This document shows positions 1 through 7,653 of a stretch of DNA of 64,000 bases, piece after piece. The position numbers were made by a program, and so were the translations under genes. The notes beneath the pieces were generated by a model. It was not told where the DNA came from. It did not search any database and was given only the letters and a program-made list of their open reading frames with translations. Location: positions 1 through 64,000 of the IMG/VR virus record IMGVR_UViG_3300034095_002511; one strand, given 5' to 3'. Source of the stretch: a virus. Position 1 is the first letter of the stretch, and each line of letters opens with the position of its first letter.

Positions 1-394
1 TGCTACTGATCATAATTTCGTTTTTATAATTCACTTGTGAAAAAACAAAGGCTTTTTTATTGGGATATTTTTTCGTAGCATTTAAAAATTCTTTTTCGAA
101 ATTTGGATGTATAGAATTGTCATCATCTAATGTATAAATCCAACCTTCTGTTATTTTAGATAATGCTATATTTTTTTGTACAGCACCACTAGAATCTCTT
201 TTTTTTTCATTATAGATTTCTGCGTAATAATATTTTATATCTTTTGGTATTTTAAGTGATGTCATTAAAATTCCATCAAATATAAGATACCATCTTATAT
301 CTAGATTTTTTATTTTTTTTAGTTCATATTCAATATAATAAAGATTTAATTCACGGCTTACAGCGGTAATTATGTTAAGTATTGGATTAGGCAT
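1..394 (-). CDS. Glycosyltransferase, GT-A type (N-terminal part, cut by window edge)
   Basis: Translating the reverse strand from an ATG at 394 gives 131 codons with no stop before the window edge, so the C-terminus is missing. A beta-strand-like start (residues 5-12) and the acidic motif LDDDNS (about 89-94), followed by an aromatic/acidic stretch, look like the nucleotide-sugar and metal binding DXD region of a GT-A glycosyltransferase. The start ATGCCTAA overlaps the stop of the upstream gene by eight bases, so the two are translationally coupled. Family assignment is moderate because only the N-terminal half can be seen. Confidence 0.6.
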   Translation of the reverse strand, partial: MPNPILNIITAVSRELNLYYIEYELKKIKNLDIRWYLIFDGILMTSLKIPKDIKYYYAEIYNEKKRDSSGAVQKNIALSKITEGWIYTLDDDNSIHPNFEKEFLNATKKYPNKKAFVFSQVNYKNEIMISS

Positions 395-1334
395 TTTTAT
401 ATTTCTCAAAAAGTAAGAAGAAATTTTCGTTTTTCTTTATTTCTTCGTGAATTGATTTTATTTCATCTTTATAAATTGAAATTCTTTCATTTTTAAATTC
501 ATCACTTTGCCAACTCATACATGTAAGATGCACTGCTGTATTTTTTTCCATTGGAATAAATTCACATTTGTTCTCCAATAGATTATTGTAAACCCAAGAT
601 CCAATATCCATACTAACACCAGAATATGGCTTTTCGATTACTGGAAAACTTTGAATATTATTTAATTCATAATGATGATCTAAGAATTTTTTGATATCTA
701 CACGATCATAAAGATTAAATTCATGTTCAAAATGATATCCAATCCATTTTGCTCCGCTTTCAACTAAAGAAGATTTTTTACAAACTAAAAAAGCACTATT
801 TATATGTGGTAATTCTAAGATCCATTTGTTTTTATAAATTTTCTTTAGAACTCCAGCATTTAGTAAAGGTGGAAAATAGCAGATTGCTGCTTTTGGTTCA
901 TTTAAACTTTCAATTGCTTCTTCGCACCATTCTTTACGCAAGATAATGACATCATCGTGAATAATTGTATAAAACTCAGTATGAACCCAAGGAATTGCCA
1001 TTTCTAAAGAATGAGAATGTCCAATGCGACTCCATGCACGAATTACAGTAAGTGGCATATCTCTGCCGTTCCATTTCATATTTCTTAATTCTTCTAAGAA
1101 ATTTTGTTTTATATCTTGAAGTTTTGGATCGCCACATCTTTTATCTGCTCCGTTTATGCATACCATTAGATGTTCGAGTTTTTCTGGGTTGCTTCTTAGG
1201 AGTATGCTAAAAACAGAAAGCATAAATATATCCATGGAACTTTGTGATGTTGCCATGATTAAAGTGTTTTTTTGGGGAAGTAAACTTAATCTTTCACACT
1301 CTTCAATACTAAAGGCCATGTATGGATGAGGCAT
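387..1334 (-). CDS. GT2-like glycosyltransferase with HDDV motif
   Basis: This 315-residue protein has an N-terminal Rossmann-like part ending in a hydrophobic strand and the motif IIHDDVII (residues 124-131), which takes the place of the DXD metal/nucleotide-sugar site of GT-A enzymes. The C-terminal third is rich in aromatic and acidic residues and probably forms the acceptor side. No signal peptide or membrane segment is seen, so it should be cytoplasmic. It is the first gene of a leftward pair with the partial glycosyltransferase that follows. Donor and acceptor sugars cannot be read from the sequence. The H-x-D-V form recurs in three other glycosyltransferases in this window. Confidence 0.6.
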   Translation of the reverse strand: MPHPYMAFSIEECERLSLLPQKNTLIMATSQSSMDIFMLSVFSILLRSNPEKLEHLMVCINGADKRCGDPKLQDIKQNFLEELRNMKWNGRDMPLTVIRAWSRIGHSHSLEMAIPWVHTEFYTIIHDDVIILRKEWCEEAIESLNEPKAAICYFPPLLNAGVLKKIYKNKWILELPHINSAFLVCKKSSLVESGAKWIGYHFEHEFNLYDRVDIKKFLDHHYELNNIQSFPVIEKPYSGVSMDIGSWVYNNLLENKCEFIPMEKNTAVHLTCMSWQSDEFKNERISIYKDEIKSIHEEIKKNENFFLLFEKYKNA

Positions 1335-1417
1335 ATTTTTCTCCTTATTTCTTTATTTTATCAGAATTACTTGAAAAAAACTAGATATATAAGTGAAATA
1401 AAAGGAAGGTATTTTTA

Positions 1418-1549
1418 ATGTTAATATATGCTTTATTTTTTGTTGCTGGCCTAATTATAGGTTGGAACTTTTTACCACAACCAATATGGGTAAAAAATTT
1501 AGTACAGAAATTATTTGGTCAAACTAATGGAGAAAATAAAAATGTCTGA
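1418..1549 (+). CDS. Small single-pass membrane protein (43 aa)
   Basis: An ATG at 1418 follows a good ribosome site (AAGGAAGG, about 1402-1409) and opens a 43-codon frame. Residues 2-20 form one hydrophobic segment (IYALFFVAGLIIGWNF), followed by a short basic-amphipathic tail. The stop TGA overlaps the ATG of the next gene, which supports real translation. Function is unknown; phage peptides of this build can be holin-like or anchors, but nothing decides this. Confidence 0.55.
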   Translation: MLIYALFFVAGLIIGWNFLPQPIWVKNLVQKLFGQTNGENKNV

Positions 1550-2120
1550 TATGCGTGACGATCTAGCTAGGTTAACCAAAATATGGGATAAAGCTCAAGC
1601 TCAAAATATTTTTGGAAAATCTGATGCTCAAGCTGCTTCTGAAAGAGATAGCAAACAAGTTAATTTCTTTGGCCAAATGCCAAATGTTTTTGACACTGAG
1701 ATTAATCAAGATGATATGGGGCAATGGAATGATGTCATGAGAACCATGAATGATCATTTTGATCCTAGAAATCAAAGTATTCTAAACGAAGAAAAGAATC
1801 CCTCTAAAAAAAAAATAAAAGATAATGTAAAAAAATCAGCTAATGCTCAAAACCCAGTTTATCCTGATTCAATTGGTAAAGATACCGAATTGAAGCCAGT
1901 TAACAACTTCAGTTCTGGAAAAGAACTTGATTCTTTGGATAAATTGAAAAAACAACTTCATGATCTTCAAGACAAGATGTTGGGAGATGAGGTTTTTGGA
2001 AAAAATGTAAGTAAAATTGAAAAATCAATTGAAAATATCACAAATGAAATTGATAAATTAAGTGATATTTTGAATGGAAATAAATTGAGTGATGGAAAAA
2101 AATTCAAAAAAAATGACTAA
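1542..2120 (+). CDS. Hypothetical hydrophilic protein, coiled-coil C-terminus
   Basis: The frame is open from a TTG at 1515, but the ATG at 1542 is preferred: it has GGAG about ten bases upstream and overlaps the stop of the small membrane protein. The 192-residue product is hydrophilic and highly charged, with a low-complexity Lys/Asn middle (about 87-110) and a C-terminal region (about 130-185) whose heptad-like Leu/Ile spacing predicts a coiled coil. No known domain is recognised. It sits at the head of a run of coupled genes. Confidence 0.6.
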   Translation: MSDMRDDLARLTKIWDKAQAQNIFGKSDAQAASERDSKQVNFFGQMPNVFDTEINQDDMGQWNDVMRTMNDHFDPRNQSILNEEKNPSKKKIKDNVKKSANAQNPVYPDSIGKDTELKPVNNFSSGKELDSLDKLKKQLHDLQDKMLGDEVFGKNVSKIEKSIENITNEIDKLSDILNGNKLSDGKKFKKND

Positions 2121-2514
2121 AAAAAACATAATACTTTGTTTTATTTTTTTCTTTATTTTATTTATTTTTTCATTTTTATTTATTAGAAATCAATTTTCTC
2201 ATCAAGACAAAAATAATATGCATCCTAAAACGATGCATATTATAAAAAAAATTAAAATAATTACTACCGACAGATACGAAGTTACATTTTTGTCAAAAGA
2301 TGAATTTGTTTGTATAGATGGACATTTAAATTGCAAAATAAAATCAGATTCAAAAAACAAAATTATAAATCTATTAAATAGCATAGAATGTCCTATGTTG
2401 TTGATAGTTGATAAGAATGATTTTGATTATACGATTGAAATTATTTTTAAACAAAACGGAAAAGACATTAAATTTTCAGAATGGCTAAAGTATAATAAGT
2501 TGGTCTATGGCTAA
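2092..2514 (+). CDS. Hypothetical protein with N-terminal membrane anchor
   Basis: A strong hydrophobic segment of about 20 residues lies near the N-terminus (IILCFIFFFILFIFSFLF), followed by a hydrophilic domain of about 100 residues. Three starts are possible (GTG 2089, ATG 2092, ATG 2113) and none has a clear Shine-Dalgarno sequence; 2113 would overlap the upstream stop. Topology should be N-in with the C-terminal domain outside the membrane. It ends overlapping the next ATG. No family recognised. Confidence 0.55.
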   Translation: MEKNSKKMTKKNIILCFIFFFILFIFSFLFIRNQFSHQDKNNMHPKTMHIIKKIKIITTDRYEVTFLSKDEFVCIDGHLNCKIKSDSKNKIINLLNSIECPMLLIVDKNDFDYTIEIIFKQNGKDIKFSEWLKYNKLVYG

Positions 2515-2689
2515 TAATAATATAATAAAATGTGTCAAGTGCAGTTGGTCAAGAGTTGTAATTAATCCTGACGACACTAAGGATTTATTTGAATATAAAT
2601 CGTGTGCTAAATGCAAACAATTCAGGAAATTCAGATGTCCAAAATGCGGTTACACTGCAAAACAAATGCCAATAAGAAACTTATCTTAG
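2507..2689 (+). CDS. Small zinc-ribbon protein (60 aa)
   Basis: The 60-residue product carries three CxxC-type knuckles: CVKC (about 9-12), CAKC (33-36) and CPKC (44-47). This is enough for one or two zinc sites of the zinc-ribbon type. The start overlaps the previous stop. The glycosyltransferase frame downstream begins inside this gene, so the two are probably translated together. Likely role is nucleic-acid or protein binding, but no specific function can be assigned. Confidence 0.5.
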   Translation: MANNNIIKCVKCSWSRVVINPDDTKDLFEYKSCAKCKQFRKFRCPKCGYTAKQMPIRNLS

Positions 2690-3858
2690 TTAAGCCTTAT
2701 GCTTATGCGACTGGAAGCAGAAGTAAAATGCTTCCAGAGAAAAAAATAGATGAACTCACATTTCATGTTCATAAGTTTAACAATAGAAAAAAACCAAACG
2801 ACAACAGAAAAATAATATTCATACCAGCATTTTATGAATTTGGCGTAGAGACTATAGGAATAACATATTGTATTCCTCAAATAATACATCGCAATCCTGA
2901 TTGTTATGTGATAGTTGTTGGTTGGTACGGAAGATCTTTTTTATACAGTAAAATTGCTGATGAATATTGGGAATTAAAAGAAGAATATCAATGGTTGAGA
3001 GAATATGCGGATGCTTTTAGAACCGAGAGTAGAAACCTATCAAATTTAGAAATAAAGCTTGGACAACAAGGAAAAGTCGTTTGTGCTGGAATGATGTCTA
3101 AGTTGTGCGTTGAATATTATTGTGTTGCATGTAATAGTTTTTTTTACACAAAGGAACATATAAATGCAGTTTGCGATAAGTGCAAAAGTAGTAATCTTGT
3201 GAGGCCACTTTTTGGCGATTTAGAAGCAAGTAAGAAGAGATTATGGAAAATTCCAGATCCTACACAAGAAAAGAAAAATTATGCCAAGTCACTATTGAAG
3301 GAAAATACAGTTGCCATATTTGCAAGAAATAGAACTAGATACGGCAGAAATTTATCGATTAATTTTTATGTAAAGCTTATAAATCTATTAAGAAGAATGG
3401 GATATAACCCAATTTGGATGGGAGAAAAACAAAGCGTTCACAAGTGTCCAGATCCAACAATTCTTGATTTTACTACTCGTGATGAATCAAGAGATTTAGA
3501 ATTAACGCTTGCTATTATTTCGCAGTGTATTTTTACAATACAGTTTTATACAGCTTCCACTCGTTTGGCATCTATGGTGAAAACTCCATGGATATTATTT
3601 GAGAGTGCTGATCAGCTTGTTGGAAATGGCCAAGAAGGAATGAGAATTGTTCTAACGACTGATTATGACAAAAAGAAAATAGTAATTGCCAACTTCCAAA
3701 ATTTAGCAGAAAACGAAGAAACTGGCATTTTATATTGTGAACAATCTATAAATGAAATTATAAATAAAAATTTTGAAACTATAGTAGGTATGGTAGACAA
3801 CAAACCTGTTGTAGAGGGAAATATGAAGAAGTTAAATTATTGGTGGGGTAAAAATTGA
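2635..3858 (+). CDS. GT-B-like glycosyltransferase with inserted zinc ribbon
   Basis: The frame is open from 2611; ATG 2635 is chosen because AGGAA lies about seven bases upstream. The 407-residue protein looks like a two-domain GT-B fold of the heptosyltransferase/GT9 kind: an N-terminal Rossmann half (IIFIPAFYEFGVETIG) and a C-terminal half with a YVKLINLLRRMGYNPIWMG strand-helix-strand and a late TRLASMVKTPW segment. Between the halves lies CVAC...CDKC, a zinc ribbon not usual in this family. The following gene is a paralogue without the ribbon. The donor is probably a nucleotide sugar, but which one is unknown. Confidence 0.5.
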   Translation: MSKMRLHCKTNANKKLILVKPYAYATGSRSKMLPEKKIDELTFHVHKFNNRKKPNDNRKIIFIPAFYEFGVETIGITYCIPQIIHRNPDCYVIVVGWYGRSFLYSKIADEYWELKEEYQWLREYADAFRTESRNLSNLEIKLGQQGKVVCAGMMSKLCVEYYCVACNSFFYTKEHINAVCDKCKSSNLVRPLFGDLEASKKRLWKIPDPTQEKKNYAKSLLKENTVAIFARNRTRYGRNLSINFYVKLINLLRRMGYNPIWMGEKQSVHKCPDPTILDFTTRDESRDLELTLAIISQCIFTIQFYTASTRLASMVKTPWILFESADQLVGNGQEGMRIVLTTDYDKKKIVIANFQNLAENEETGILYCEQSINEIINKNFETIVGMVDNKPVVEGNMKKLNYWWGKN

Positions 3859-4991
3859 ACTCAGTATCAGATTTCTTAAAAAGAGCCTCCCATAGAAACG
3901 GCTATGAAAGAGAAAGATACCATGAAAATAATATTCCTACAGAATTTAATGACATTTGTGTTCTTCCTTTTTTTGGTGATTATAGAAATACATTTTTGTT
4001 ATCTTCTTTTCTTTTGCACAATTACAAGAAACAATTTAAATCTAGTAGATATTTCATTTTATGTTCTTGGCCAGGCAATGCAAGTTTGTTTCCTTATGTT
4101 GATGAGTATTGGGGATTTTCGGATGAATCTCAATTATCAAGAATGTATGAGAAATCTGATGGGTTTCAAAACACATCAGACATTGCAAGTATTTACACAA
4201 GAAATTTGAATGAGTTTTTTAGAAGTGTAATTGATATTAAAGATGTTTTTTTGCCTTGTAATAAAGGGTTTAAAAAAGAATTTTCTAGCAATCCAATAGA
4301 AACATTTCTACCTTTTGTTCCTTCGTCTTCTATATTGGGAAAAGAATTTACAAAACAAGCAAATTTGATGGCGGGATTTAAAGTTTTGTTTTCTCCAACT
4401 ATTTATTGCAAACAGTGGCATAATGGCAAATCTAGAAACTTTAAAGCAACTAAAGATTTTTATATACAGCTTGCTAAAAAACTAATAAGTGAAAATTTTG
4501 TTCCAATAATATGGCAAAATAATTTTACATATGACATATCTTCAGAACTTTTAGATTCTTGTCTTTTTATAAATGATAAAGATATAAGTAAGATTCTTTC
4601 TGCGATGAGATTAAGTGGATGTGTTCTGGATATTTTTAATGGCATATCACGATTTGCAATAATGGCTAGAACTCCATTTTTATGTATTGATGAAAGATCG
4701 AGATTTAACAATCTTAAAGAATACGAATGTGATGATATGTGCGCTTCAGAATTACCAAAGCAATATATTTTTACATTTTCTACTATTATAAAAGATGGAA
4801 ATATTCAAAGTTGGAATGGTGATATTTTGCAGAACATAGTTAATCGATTAAATAAATTCCTACCAGAATTAGATCGTGAATTATGGCCAACAACTTCTGA
4901 AAGTTGGAAAAAGGTTTCCTATAAAGAAAGCGTTAGAACTATAGAAACCATAAAGTTGGGTAAAAAATTATTTAAAATAAATAGGGATTAA
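3855..4991 (+). CDS. GT-B-like glycosyltransferase, paralogue of upstream gene
   Basis: Translation probably starts at TTG 3855, which overlaps the previous stop and has GGTGGGG at about 3842-3847 as ribosome site. The C-terminal half matches the upstream gene in order: a FYIQLAKKLISENFVPIIW segment and SRFAIMARTPFLCIDERSR, equivalent to TRLASMVKTPWILFESADQ. This points to a tandem duplication followed by strong divergence. No zinc knuckles are present. It is predicted to be a cytoplasmic sugar transferase of the GT9/heptosyltransferase type; the assignment rests on pattern similarity only. Confidence 0.45.
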   Translation: MNSVSDFLKRASHRNGYERERYHENNIPTEFNDICVLPFFGDYRNTFLLSSFLLHNYKKQFKSSRYFILCSWPGNASLFPYVDEYWGFSDESQLSRMYEKSDGFQNTSDIASIYTRNLNEFFRSVIDIKDVFLPCNKGFKKEFSSNPIETFLPFVPSSSILGKEFTKQANLMAGFKVLFSPTIYCKQWHNGKSRNFKATKDFYIQLAKKLISENFVPIIWQNNFTYDISSELLDSCLFINDKDISKILSAMRLSGCVLDIFNGISRFAIMARTPFLCIDERSRFNNLKEYECDDMCASELPKQYIFTFSTIIKDGNIQSWNGDILQNIVNRLNKFLPELDRELWPTTSESWKKVSYKESVRTIETIKLGKKLFKINRD

Positions 4992-5000
4992 GGTGTTTTT

Positions 5001-5291
5001 ATGAGAAATGTAAGAGTGGAACTAAGGGATATGCATCCAAATTGCTCTAGAGATGAAAGAGAAATTGCATTTAGAAGAATGTTTGCAACTTTTAAAAAAG
5101 CAGTAACAGATGCTGGGGTTCTGCATGATTATAAAGAGCATGAGTTTTATGAAAGTGAGTCTAGGAAAAAGAGAAAAAAGAAAAGAGATGCAGAACTTCA
5201 AAGACTTAAAATGAAGTTGCGAGAAAATTTTCCTAATCGAAAAACTGAAAAGAAAGATAATAAGCCTTTTCGTAGAAACAAAAAAGTATAG
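5001..5291 (+). CDS. rpsU: Ribosomal protein bS21-like
   Basis: The 96-residue, very basic protein follows the bS21 plan: an N-terminal VRVEL strand, a helix with FRRMFATFKKAVTDAGVL (about 25-42), then YKEHEFYESESRKKRKKKR matching the YExPSxKRKRK region of bS21, and a Lys/Arg tail. bS21 sits on the 30S subunit near the anti-Shine-Dalgarno end of 16S rRNA and helps initiation; virally encoded versions are known from large phages and may replace the host copy to favour viral mRNAs. The start has AAGGTG upstream. It is followed by an RHH protein and peptide deformylase. The tail is longer than in most bacterial bS21. Confidence 0.8.
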   Translation: MRNVRVELRDMHPNCSRDEREIAFRRMFATFKKAVTDAGVLHDYKEHEFYESESRKKRKKKRDAELQRLKMKLRENFPNRKTEKKDNKPFRRNKKV

Positions 5292-5299
5292 GAGATTTT

Positions 5300-5563
5300 A
5301 TGGCTAAGAAAGTTAATATCATGAGCTTGTCTATGGACTTAGATATCCAAGACAGGCTAAAGATTGTGGCAAAAAAAAGGGATGTGTCTGTTTCTAAATT
5401 GATTCGTGATTTAGCAGACAAATTCTTAAATGAAGAGGATAATGTTGACATGGTTGTTTTGAAGATTCCAAAAGATCTTCGCAAAGAAAAAGACATGTTA
5501 AAGAGTTGGATCGACCAAAGAGTAGAGCTAATTATAAAAACTTTATCATCTTTAAAGGACTGA
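5300..5563 (+). CDS. Ribbon-helix-helix DNA-binding protein
   Basis: The 87-residue protein starts with a short strand (VNIMSLSMDL), then DIQDRLKIVAKKRDVSVSKLIRDLADKF, the helix-turn-helix of the MetJ/Arc/CopG (RHH) fold, with the usual small-residue turn. The second half (MVVLKIPKDLRKEKDMLKSW) repeats strand-plus-helix spacing and may be a second RHH or an oligomerisation part. AGGAG lies just upstream. No toxin-like partner is adjacent, so it is more likely a transcriptional regulator than an antitoxin; its target is unknown. Confidence 0.65.
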   Translation: MAKKVNIMSLSMDLDIQDRLKIVAKKRDVSVSKLIRDLADKFLNEEDNVDMVVLKIPKDLRKEKDMLKSWIDQRVELIIKTLSSLKD

Positions 5564-5564
5564 T

Positions 5565-6065
5565 ATGGACTTTAAGTTTTTGCGATTAGTAGACACCAAA
5601 GATATTCCTCTGGCATGTGTAACTCCAATTGATAATCTTTTGGATTTATACAAACTTGGGATGCATATGGAGCAAATTTGCCTCGACAATAATGGGGTAG
5701 GATTATCAGCGGTTCAAGTTGGAATTCCATATGATTTTTTTGTCATCATTAATTTTAAAAAAAATGAATATTTTTTTCATTGTAGTTATGAAGGCTTTGG
5801 AGAAAAGCTCAAGTCCATTGAGGGATGTCTATCTTTAAAGGATTCTAATGGAAATCTTCAAAGATACGAAGTTGAAAGATTTGAAAAAATCAAGATAAAA
5901 GGCAAAAAGTTATTGGTTTCTGACAATGATCCGATGCTTGTAATTAGTGAATTTGAGGAAGATGTTGATAATTTCAATGCTATCATCTATCAACATGAAA
6001 TAGATCATCAAAATGGAATTTTAATTTCACAAATTGGCAAGCCAATTTATATTCATAGGAATTAA
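5565..6065 (+). CDS. def: Peptide deformylase
   Basis: All three deformylase motifs are present: GVGLSAVQ (44-51), EGCLS (86-90, metal Cys) and QHEIDH (143-148, two metal His and catalytic Glu). The enzyme removes the N-formyl group from nascent proteins at the ribosome. The length of 166 residues is normal for a core enzyme, longer than the minimal forms of some marine phages. AAAGGA precedes the ATG. With bS21 upstream and IF-3 further along, it fits a set that acts on translation. Active-site residues look intact, so activity is expected. Confidence 0.9.
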   Translation: MDFKFLRLVDTKDIPLACVTPIDNLLDLYKLGMHMEQICLDNNGVGLSAVQVGIPYDFFVIINFKKNEYFFHCSYEGFGEKLKSIEGCLSLKDSNGNLQRYEVERFEKIKIKGKKLLVSDNDPMLVISEFEEDVDNFNAIIYQHEIDHQNGILISQIGKPIYIHRN

Positions 6066-6066
6066 T

Positions 6067-6348
6067 GTGTTAAGTTTAAAGCAAATAAAAAATGTTTGTT
6101 CTGGTCCTATCTCAAGTCCTAGTGGCATTTGCAAGTACTTAGAAAAGGATGATCTTGACCCATCTAAGCATTATTGTCTCAAATTAATTGCAGAAAAAAA
6201 AGCAATTATCGACAAGCGAGTTGCGGAATTTTTAAAAGATTCAAAAAATAAAGGTAAAAATCCACATTCACAAAAAGTTCCTTTGGGCGACAATTGCTCA
6301 GGATACATTAAGCTTAAAAACATCGCTCAAGGATATGATATCCTTTAG
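6067..6348 (+). CDS. Hypothetical protein
   Basis: The frame is open from 6034, but the GTG at 6067 directly after the deformylase stop is preferred, with AGGAA about six bases upstream. The 93-residue product has a few Cys residues and a basic middle (KDSKNKGKNPHSQK) and no recognisable domain. It ends just before a convergent leftward gene. Confidence 0.5.
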   Translation: MLSLKQIKNVCSGPISSPSGICKYLEKDDLDPSKHYCLKLIAEKKAIIDKRVAEFLKDSKNKGKNPHSQKVPLGDNCSGYIKLKNIAQGYDIL

Positions 6349-6351
6349 TCT

Positions 6352-6864
6352 TTACTTTTGAGATTTTGGTGATATCTTCTTTGCATGTGTGTTCAATAGT
6401 TTGAACACTTTTGATTCAACCGAGGTAAACATGGAAGTTCTTAAAATGTTATCATTTAAATTTGGGTCATTGAATCTAGCCACTTCTACAGCGAGCATAT
6501 TGGCAATTTTTTCATTATTATTTGCTTTGTTTCTATAGTGAAAAAGTAACATACCAATTGATGCCAAGGCGAATATAAGTATAAGCGATCCATCTCCTTG
6601 AAGTATTTGTATCCCACTGTTTTCATTGCGAGATAAGGCATTGTTCATGTTTAACATTCCTTGTTGTACTTCTTTCAGTTGTGAATTTTGTATTTGTGCT
6701 TCATTACGAAGTTTTCCTAATTCAAGCATAAATCCATTTTGATTATTCTTAATGTCTTCAATTTTACCATTCTCGTTAGCTATCCTATTTTGAAGACGAG
6801 GACTGAAATTACCACAACCAGAAATAAAAATTATAAAAATAATGATGAAAAATGTTTTTTTCAT
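6352..6864 (-). CDS. Lipoprotein with internal membrane segment
   Basis: The 170-residue protein begins with a lipoprotein signal peptide (KKTFFIIIFIIFISGCGN): Lys pair, hydrophobic core and the lipobox ISGC with the lipidated Cys at about 17. A hydrophilic region with heptad spacing (about 25-80) follows, then a second hydrophobic stretch (SLILIFALASIGMLLF, about 92-107) and a charged C-terminus. AGGAGG precedes the start. Spanin-like lysis proteins and virion anchors can have a lipobox plus coiled coil, but the second membrane segment is unusual. Function unknown. Confidence 0.6.
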   Translation of the reverse strand: MKKTFFIIIFIIFISGCGNFSPRLQNRIANENGKIEDIKNNQNGFMLELGKLRNEAQIQNSQLKEVQQGMLNMNNALSRNENSGIQILQGDGSLILIFALASIGMLLFHYRNKANNNEKIANMLAVEVARFNDPNLNDNILRTSMFTSVESKVFKLLNTHAKKISPKSQK

Positions 6865-6931
6865 TTGACCTCCTGTTTTAAGTATGTAGATTAATCTTTG
6901 TAATTTTGTTTAAGTTGAAAAGGAGTTTACT

Positions 6932-7336
6932 GTGCAAAATGAAGAATTTGATGATGAGTTCGAAAGTGATCTAAATGATAGTGTAAATTTGATTTCGGAG
7001 AATTCAAAAGACTTTTTAAAGTCTTGTATTGATAGATTTTTTGCCGATAAAATTATGCATTGTGGCGGAAAAGTTCCAAAATATATCTTAACAGACCCCA
7101 AAAAAATCTCAATGGTATCTTCAACCACTTTGATTGATGGCGTAAAGATTGTTTATGACTCTATGAAAGATTCAAATTTTGTTGAAGCAAAAAATACAGG
7201 AGACATAACGGAAGATATTAAAATGGTCAATGAAACATTAAATTTATTATGTAAAAGTGGGATACCTCAAAAATTTGCTGGTGGAATGATGCTTATATAT
7301 TTGAAATATGTTAAAGGTATAAAGATTAATGTCTAA
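6932..7336 (+). CDS. Hypothetical acidic/helical protein
   Basis: A GTG start at 6932 follows AAAGGAG. The 134-residue protein has an acidic N-terminus (NEEFDDEFESDLND), then mostly helical sequence. No motif is recognised. It overlaps the next gene by eight bases, implying coupled expression. Short partner proteins of this sort are common in phage assembly clusters, but nothing specific supports that here. Confidence 0.55.
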   Translation: MQNEEFDDEFESDLNDSVNLISENSKDFLKSCIDRFFADKIMHCGGKVPKYILTDPKKISMVSSTTLIDGVKIVYDSMKDSNFVEAKNTGDITEDIKMVNETLNLLCKSGIPQKFAGGMMLIYLKYVKGIKINV

Positions 7337-7646
7337 TAATGATGCTTTGTTTATCTCAGGCGAATTTTTTGATTACAAGATACCAAAAGATAAGAAGTAT
7401 CTTATGAAGTACTTTTCTACGGGAATACAAGAAAATTTTATTTCATATCTTTTGGTATTTGGAAATTATGATAACTTTGTAGATCATACTGGTATTTTTT
7501 GCAAAAAAAGATATATGCAATTTATGTATGCTAGATTTAAATTGATAGAAGAATCACATCATAAGGCAAAAAAGGAAATGAATTTAGAATTTCTTTCTGA
7601 AATAGAAAGTGGAAAATTTTCATTAAACTCGTTTCCCGAAGCATAA
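7329..7646 (+). CDS. Hypothetical protein
   Basis: The 105-residue protein starts inside the end of the preceding gene. It is rich in aromatic residues in the first 75 positions and ends in a charged helix. No domain is recognised. Its stop codon TAA lies within the GCATAAATA element that precedes the next gene. Confidence 0.5.
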   Translation: MSNNDALFISGEFFDYKIPKDKKYLMKYFSTGIQENFISYLLVFGNYDNFVDHTGIFCKKRYMQFMYARFKLIEESHHKAKKEMNLEFLSEIESGKFSLNSFPEA

Positions 7647-7649
7647 ATA
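7641..7649 (+). promoter_or_regulatory. T4-late-like promoter element GCATAAATA, 4 bp before an ATG
   Basis: GCATAAATA ends exactly four bases before the ATG at 7654, and no Shine-Dalgarno sequence is present. T4 late promoters are just TATAAATA centred near -10, which would place the transcript start at or next to the ATG. The same arrangement is seen at 30192 and 56231. Confidence 0.45.
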
Positions 7650-7653
7650 TGGC

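Noticed and set aside
749-946. Rightward frame inside the 387-1334 glycosyltransferase
   Set aside because: Antisense shadow of a clear leftward gene; no ribosome site or domain.
2434-2514. FSEWLK near the C-terminus of the 2092 gene as a capsid-targeting peptide
   Set aside because: The peptide is N-terminal in T4-type proteins; here it is at the C-terminus, so the match is probably chance.
5300-6065. Toxin-antitoxin pair (RHH protein plus next gene)
   Set aside because: The adjacent gene is a clear peptide deformylase, not a toxin, so the RHH protein is better treated as a regulator.
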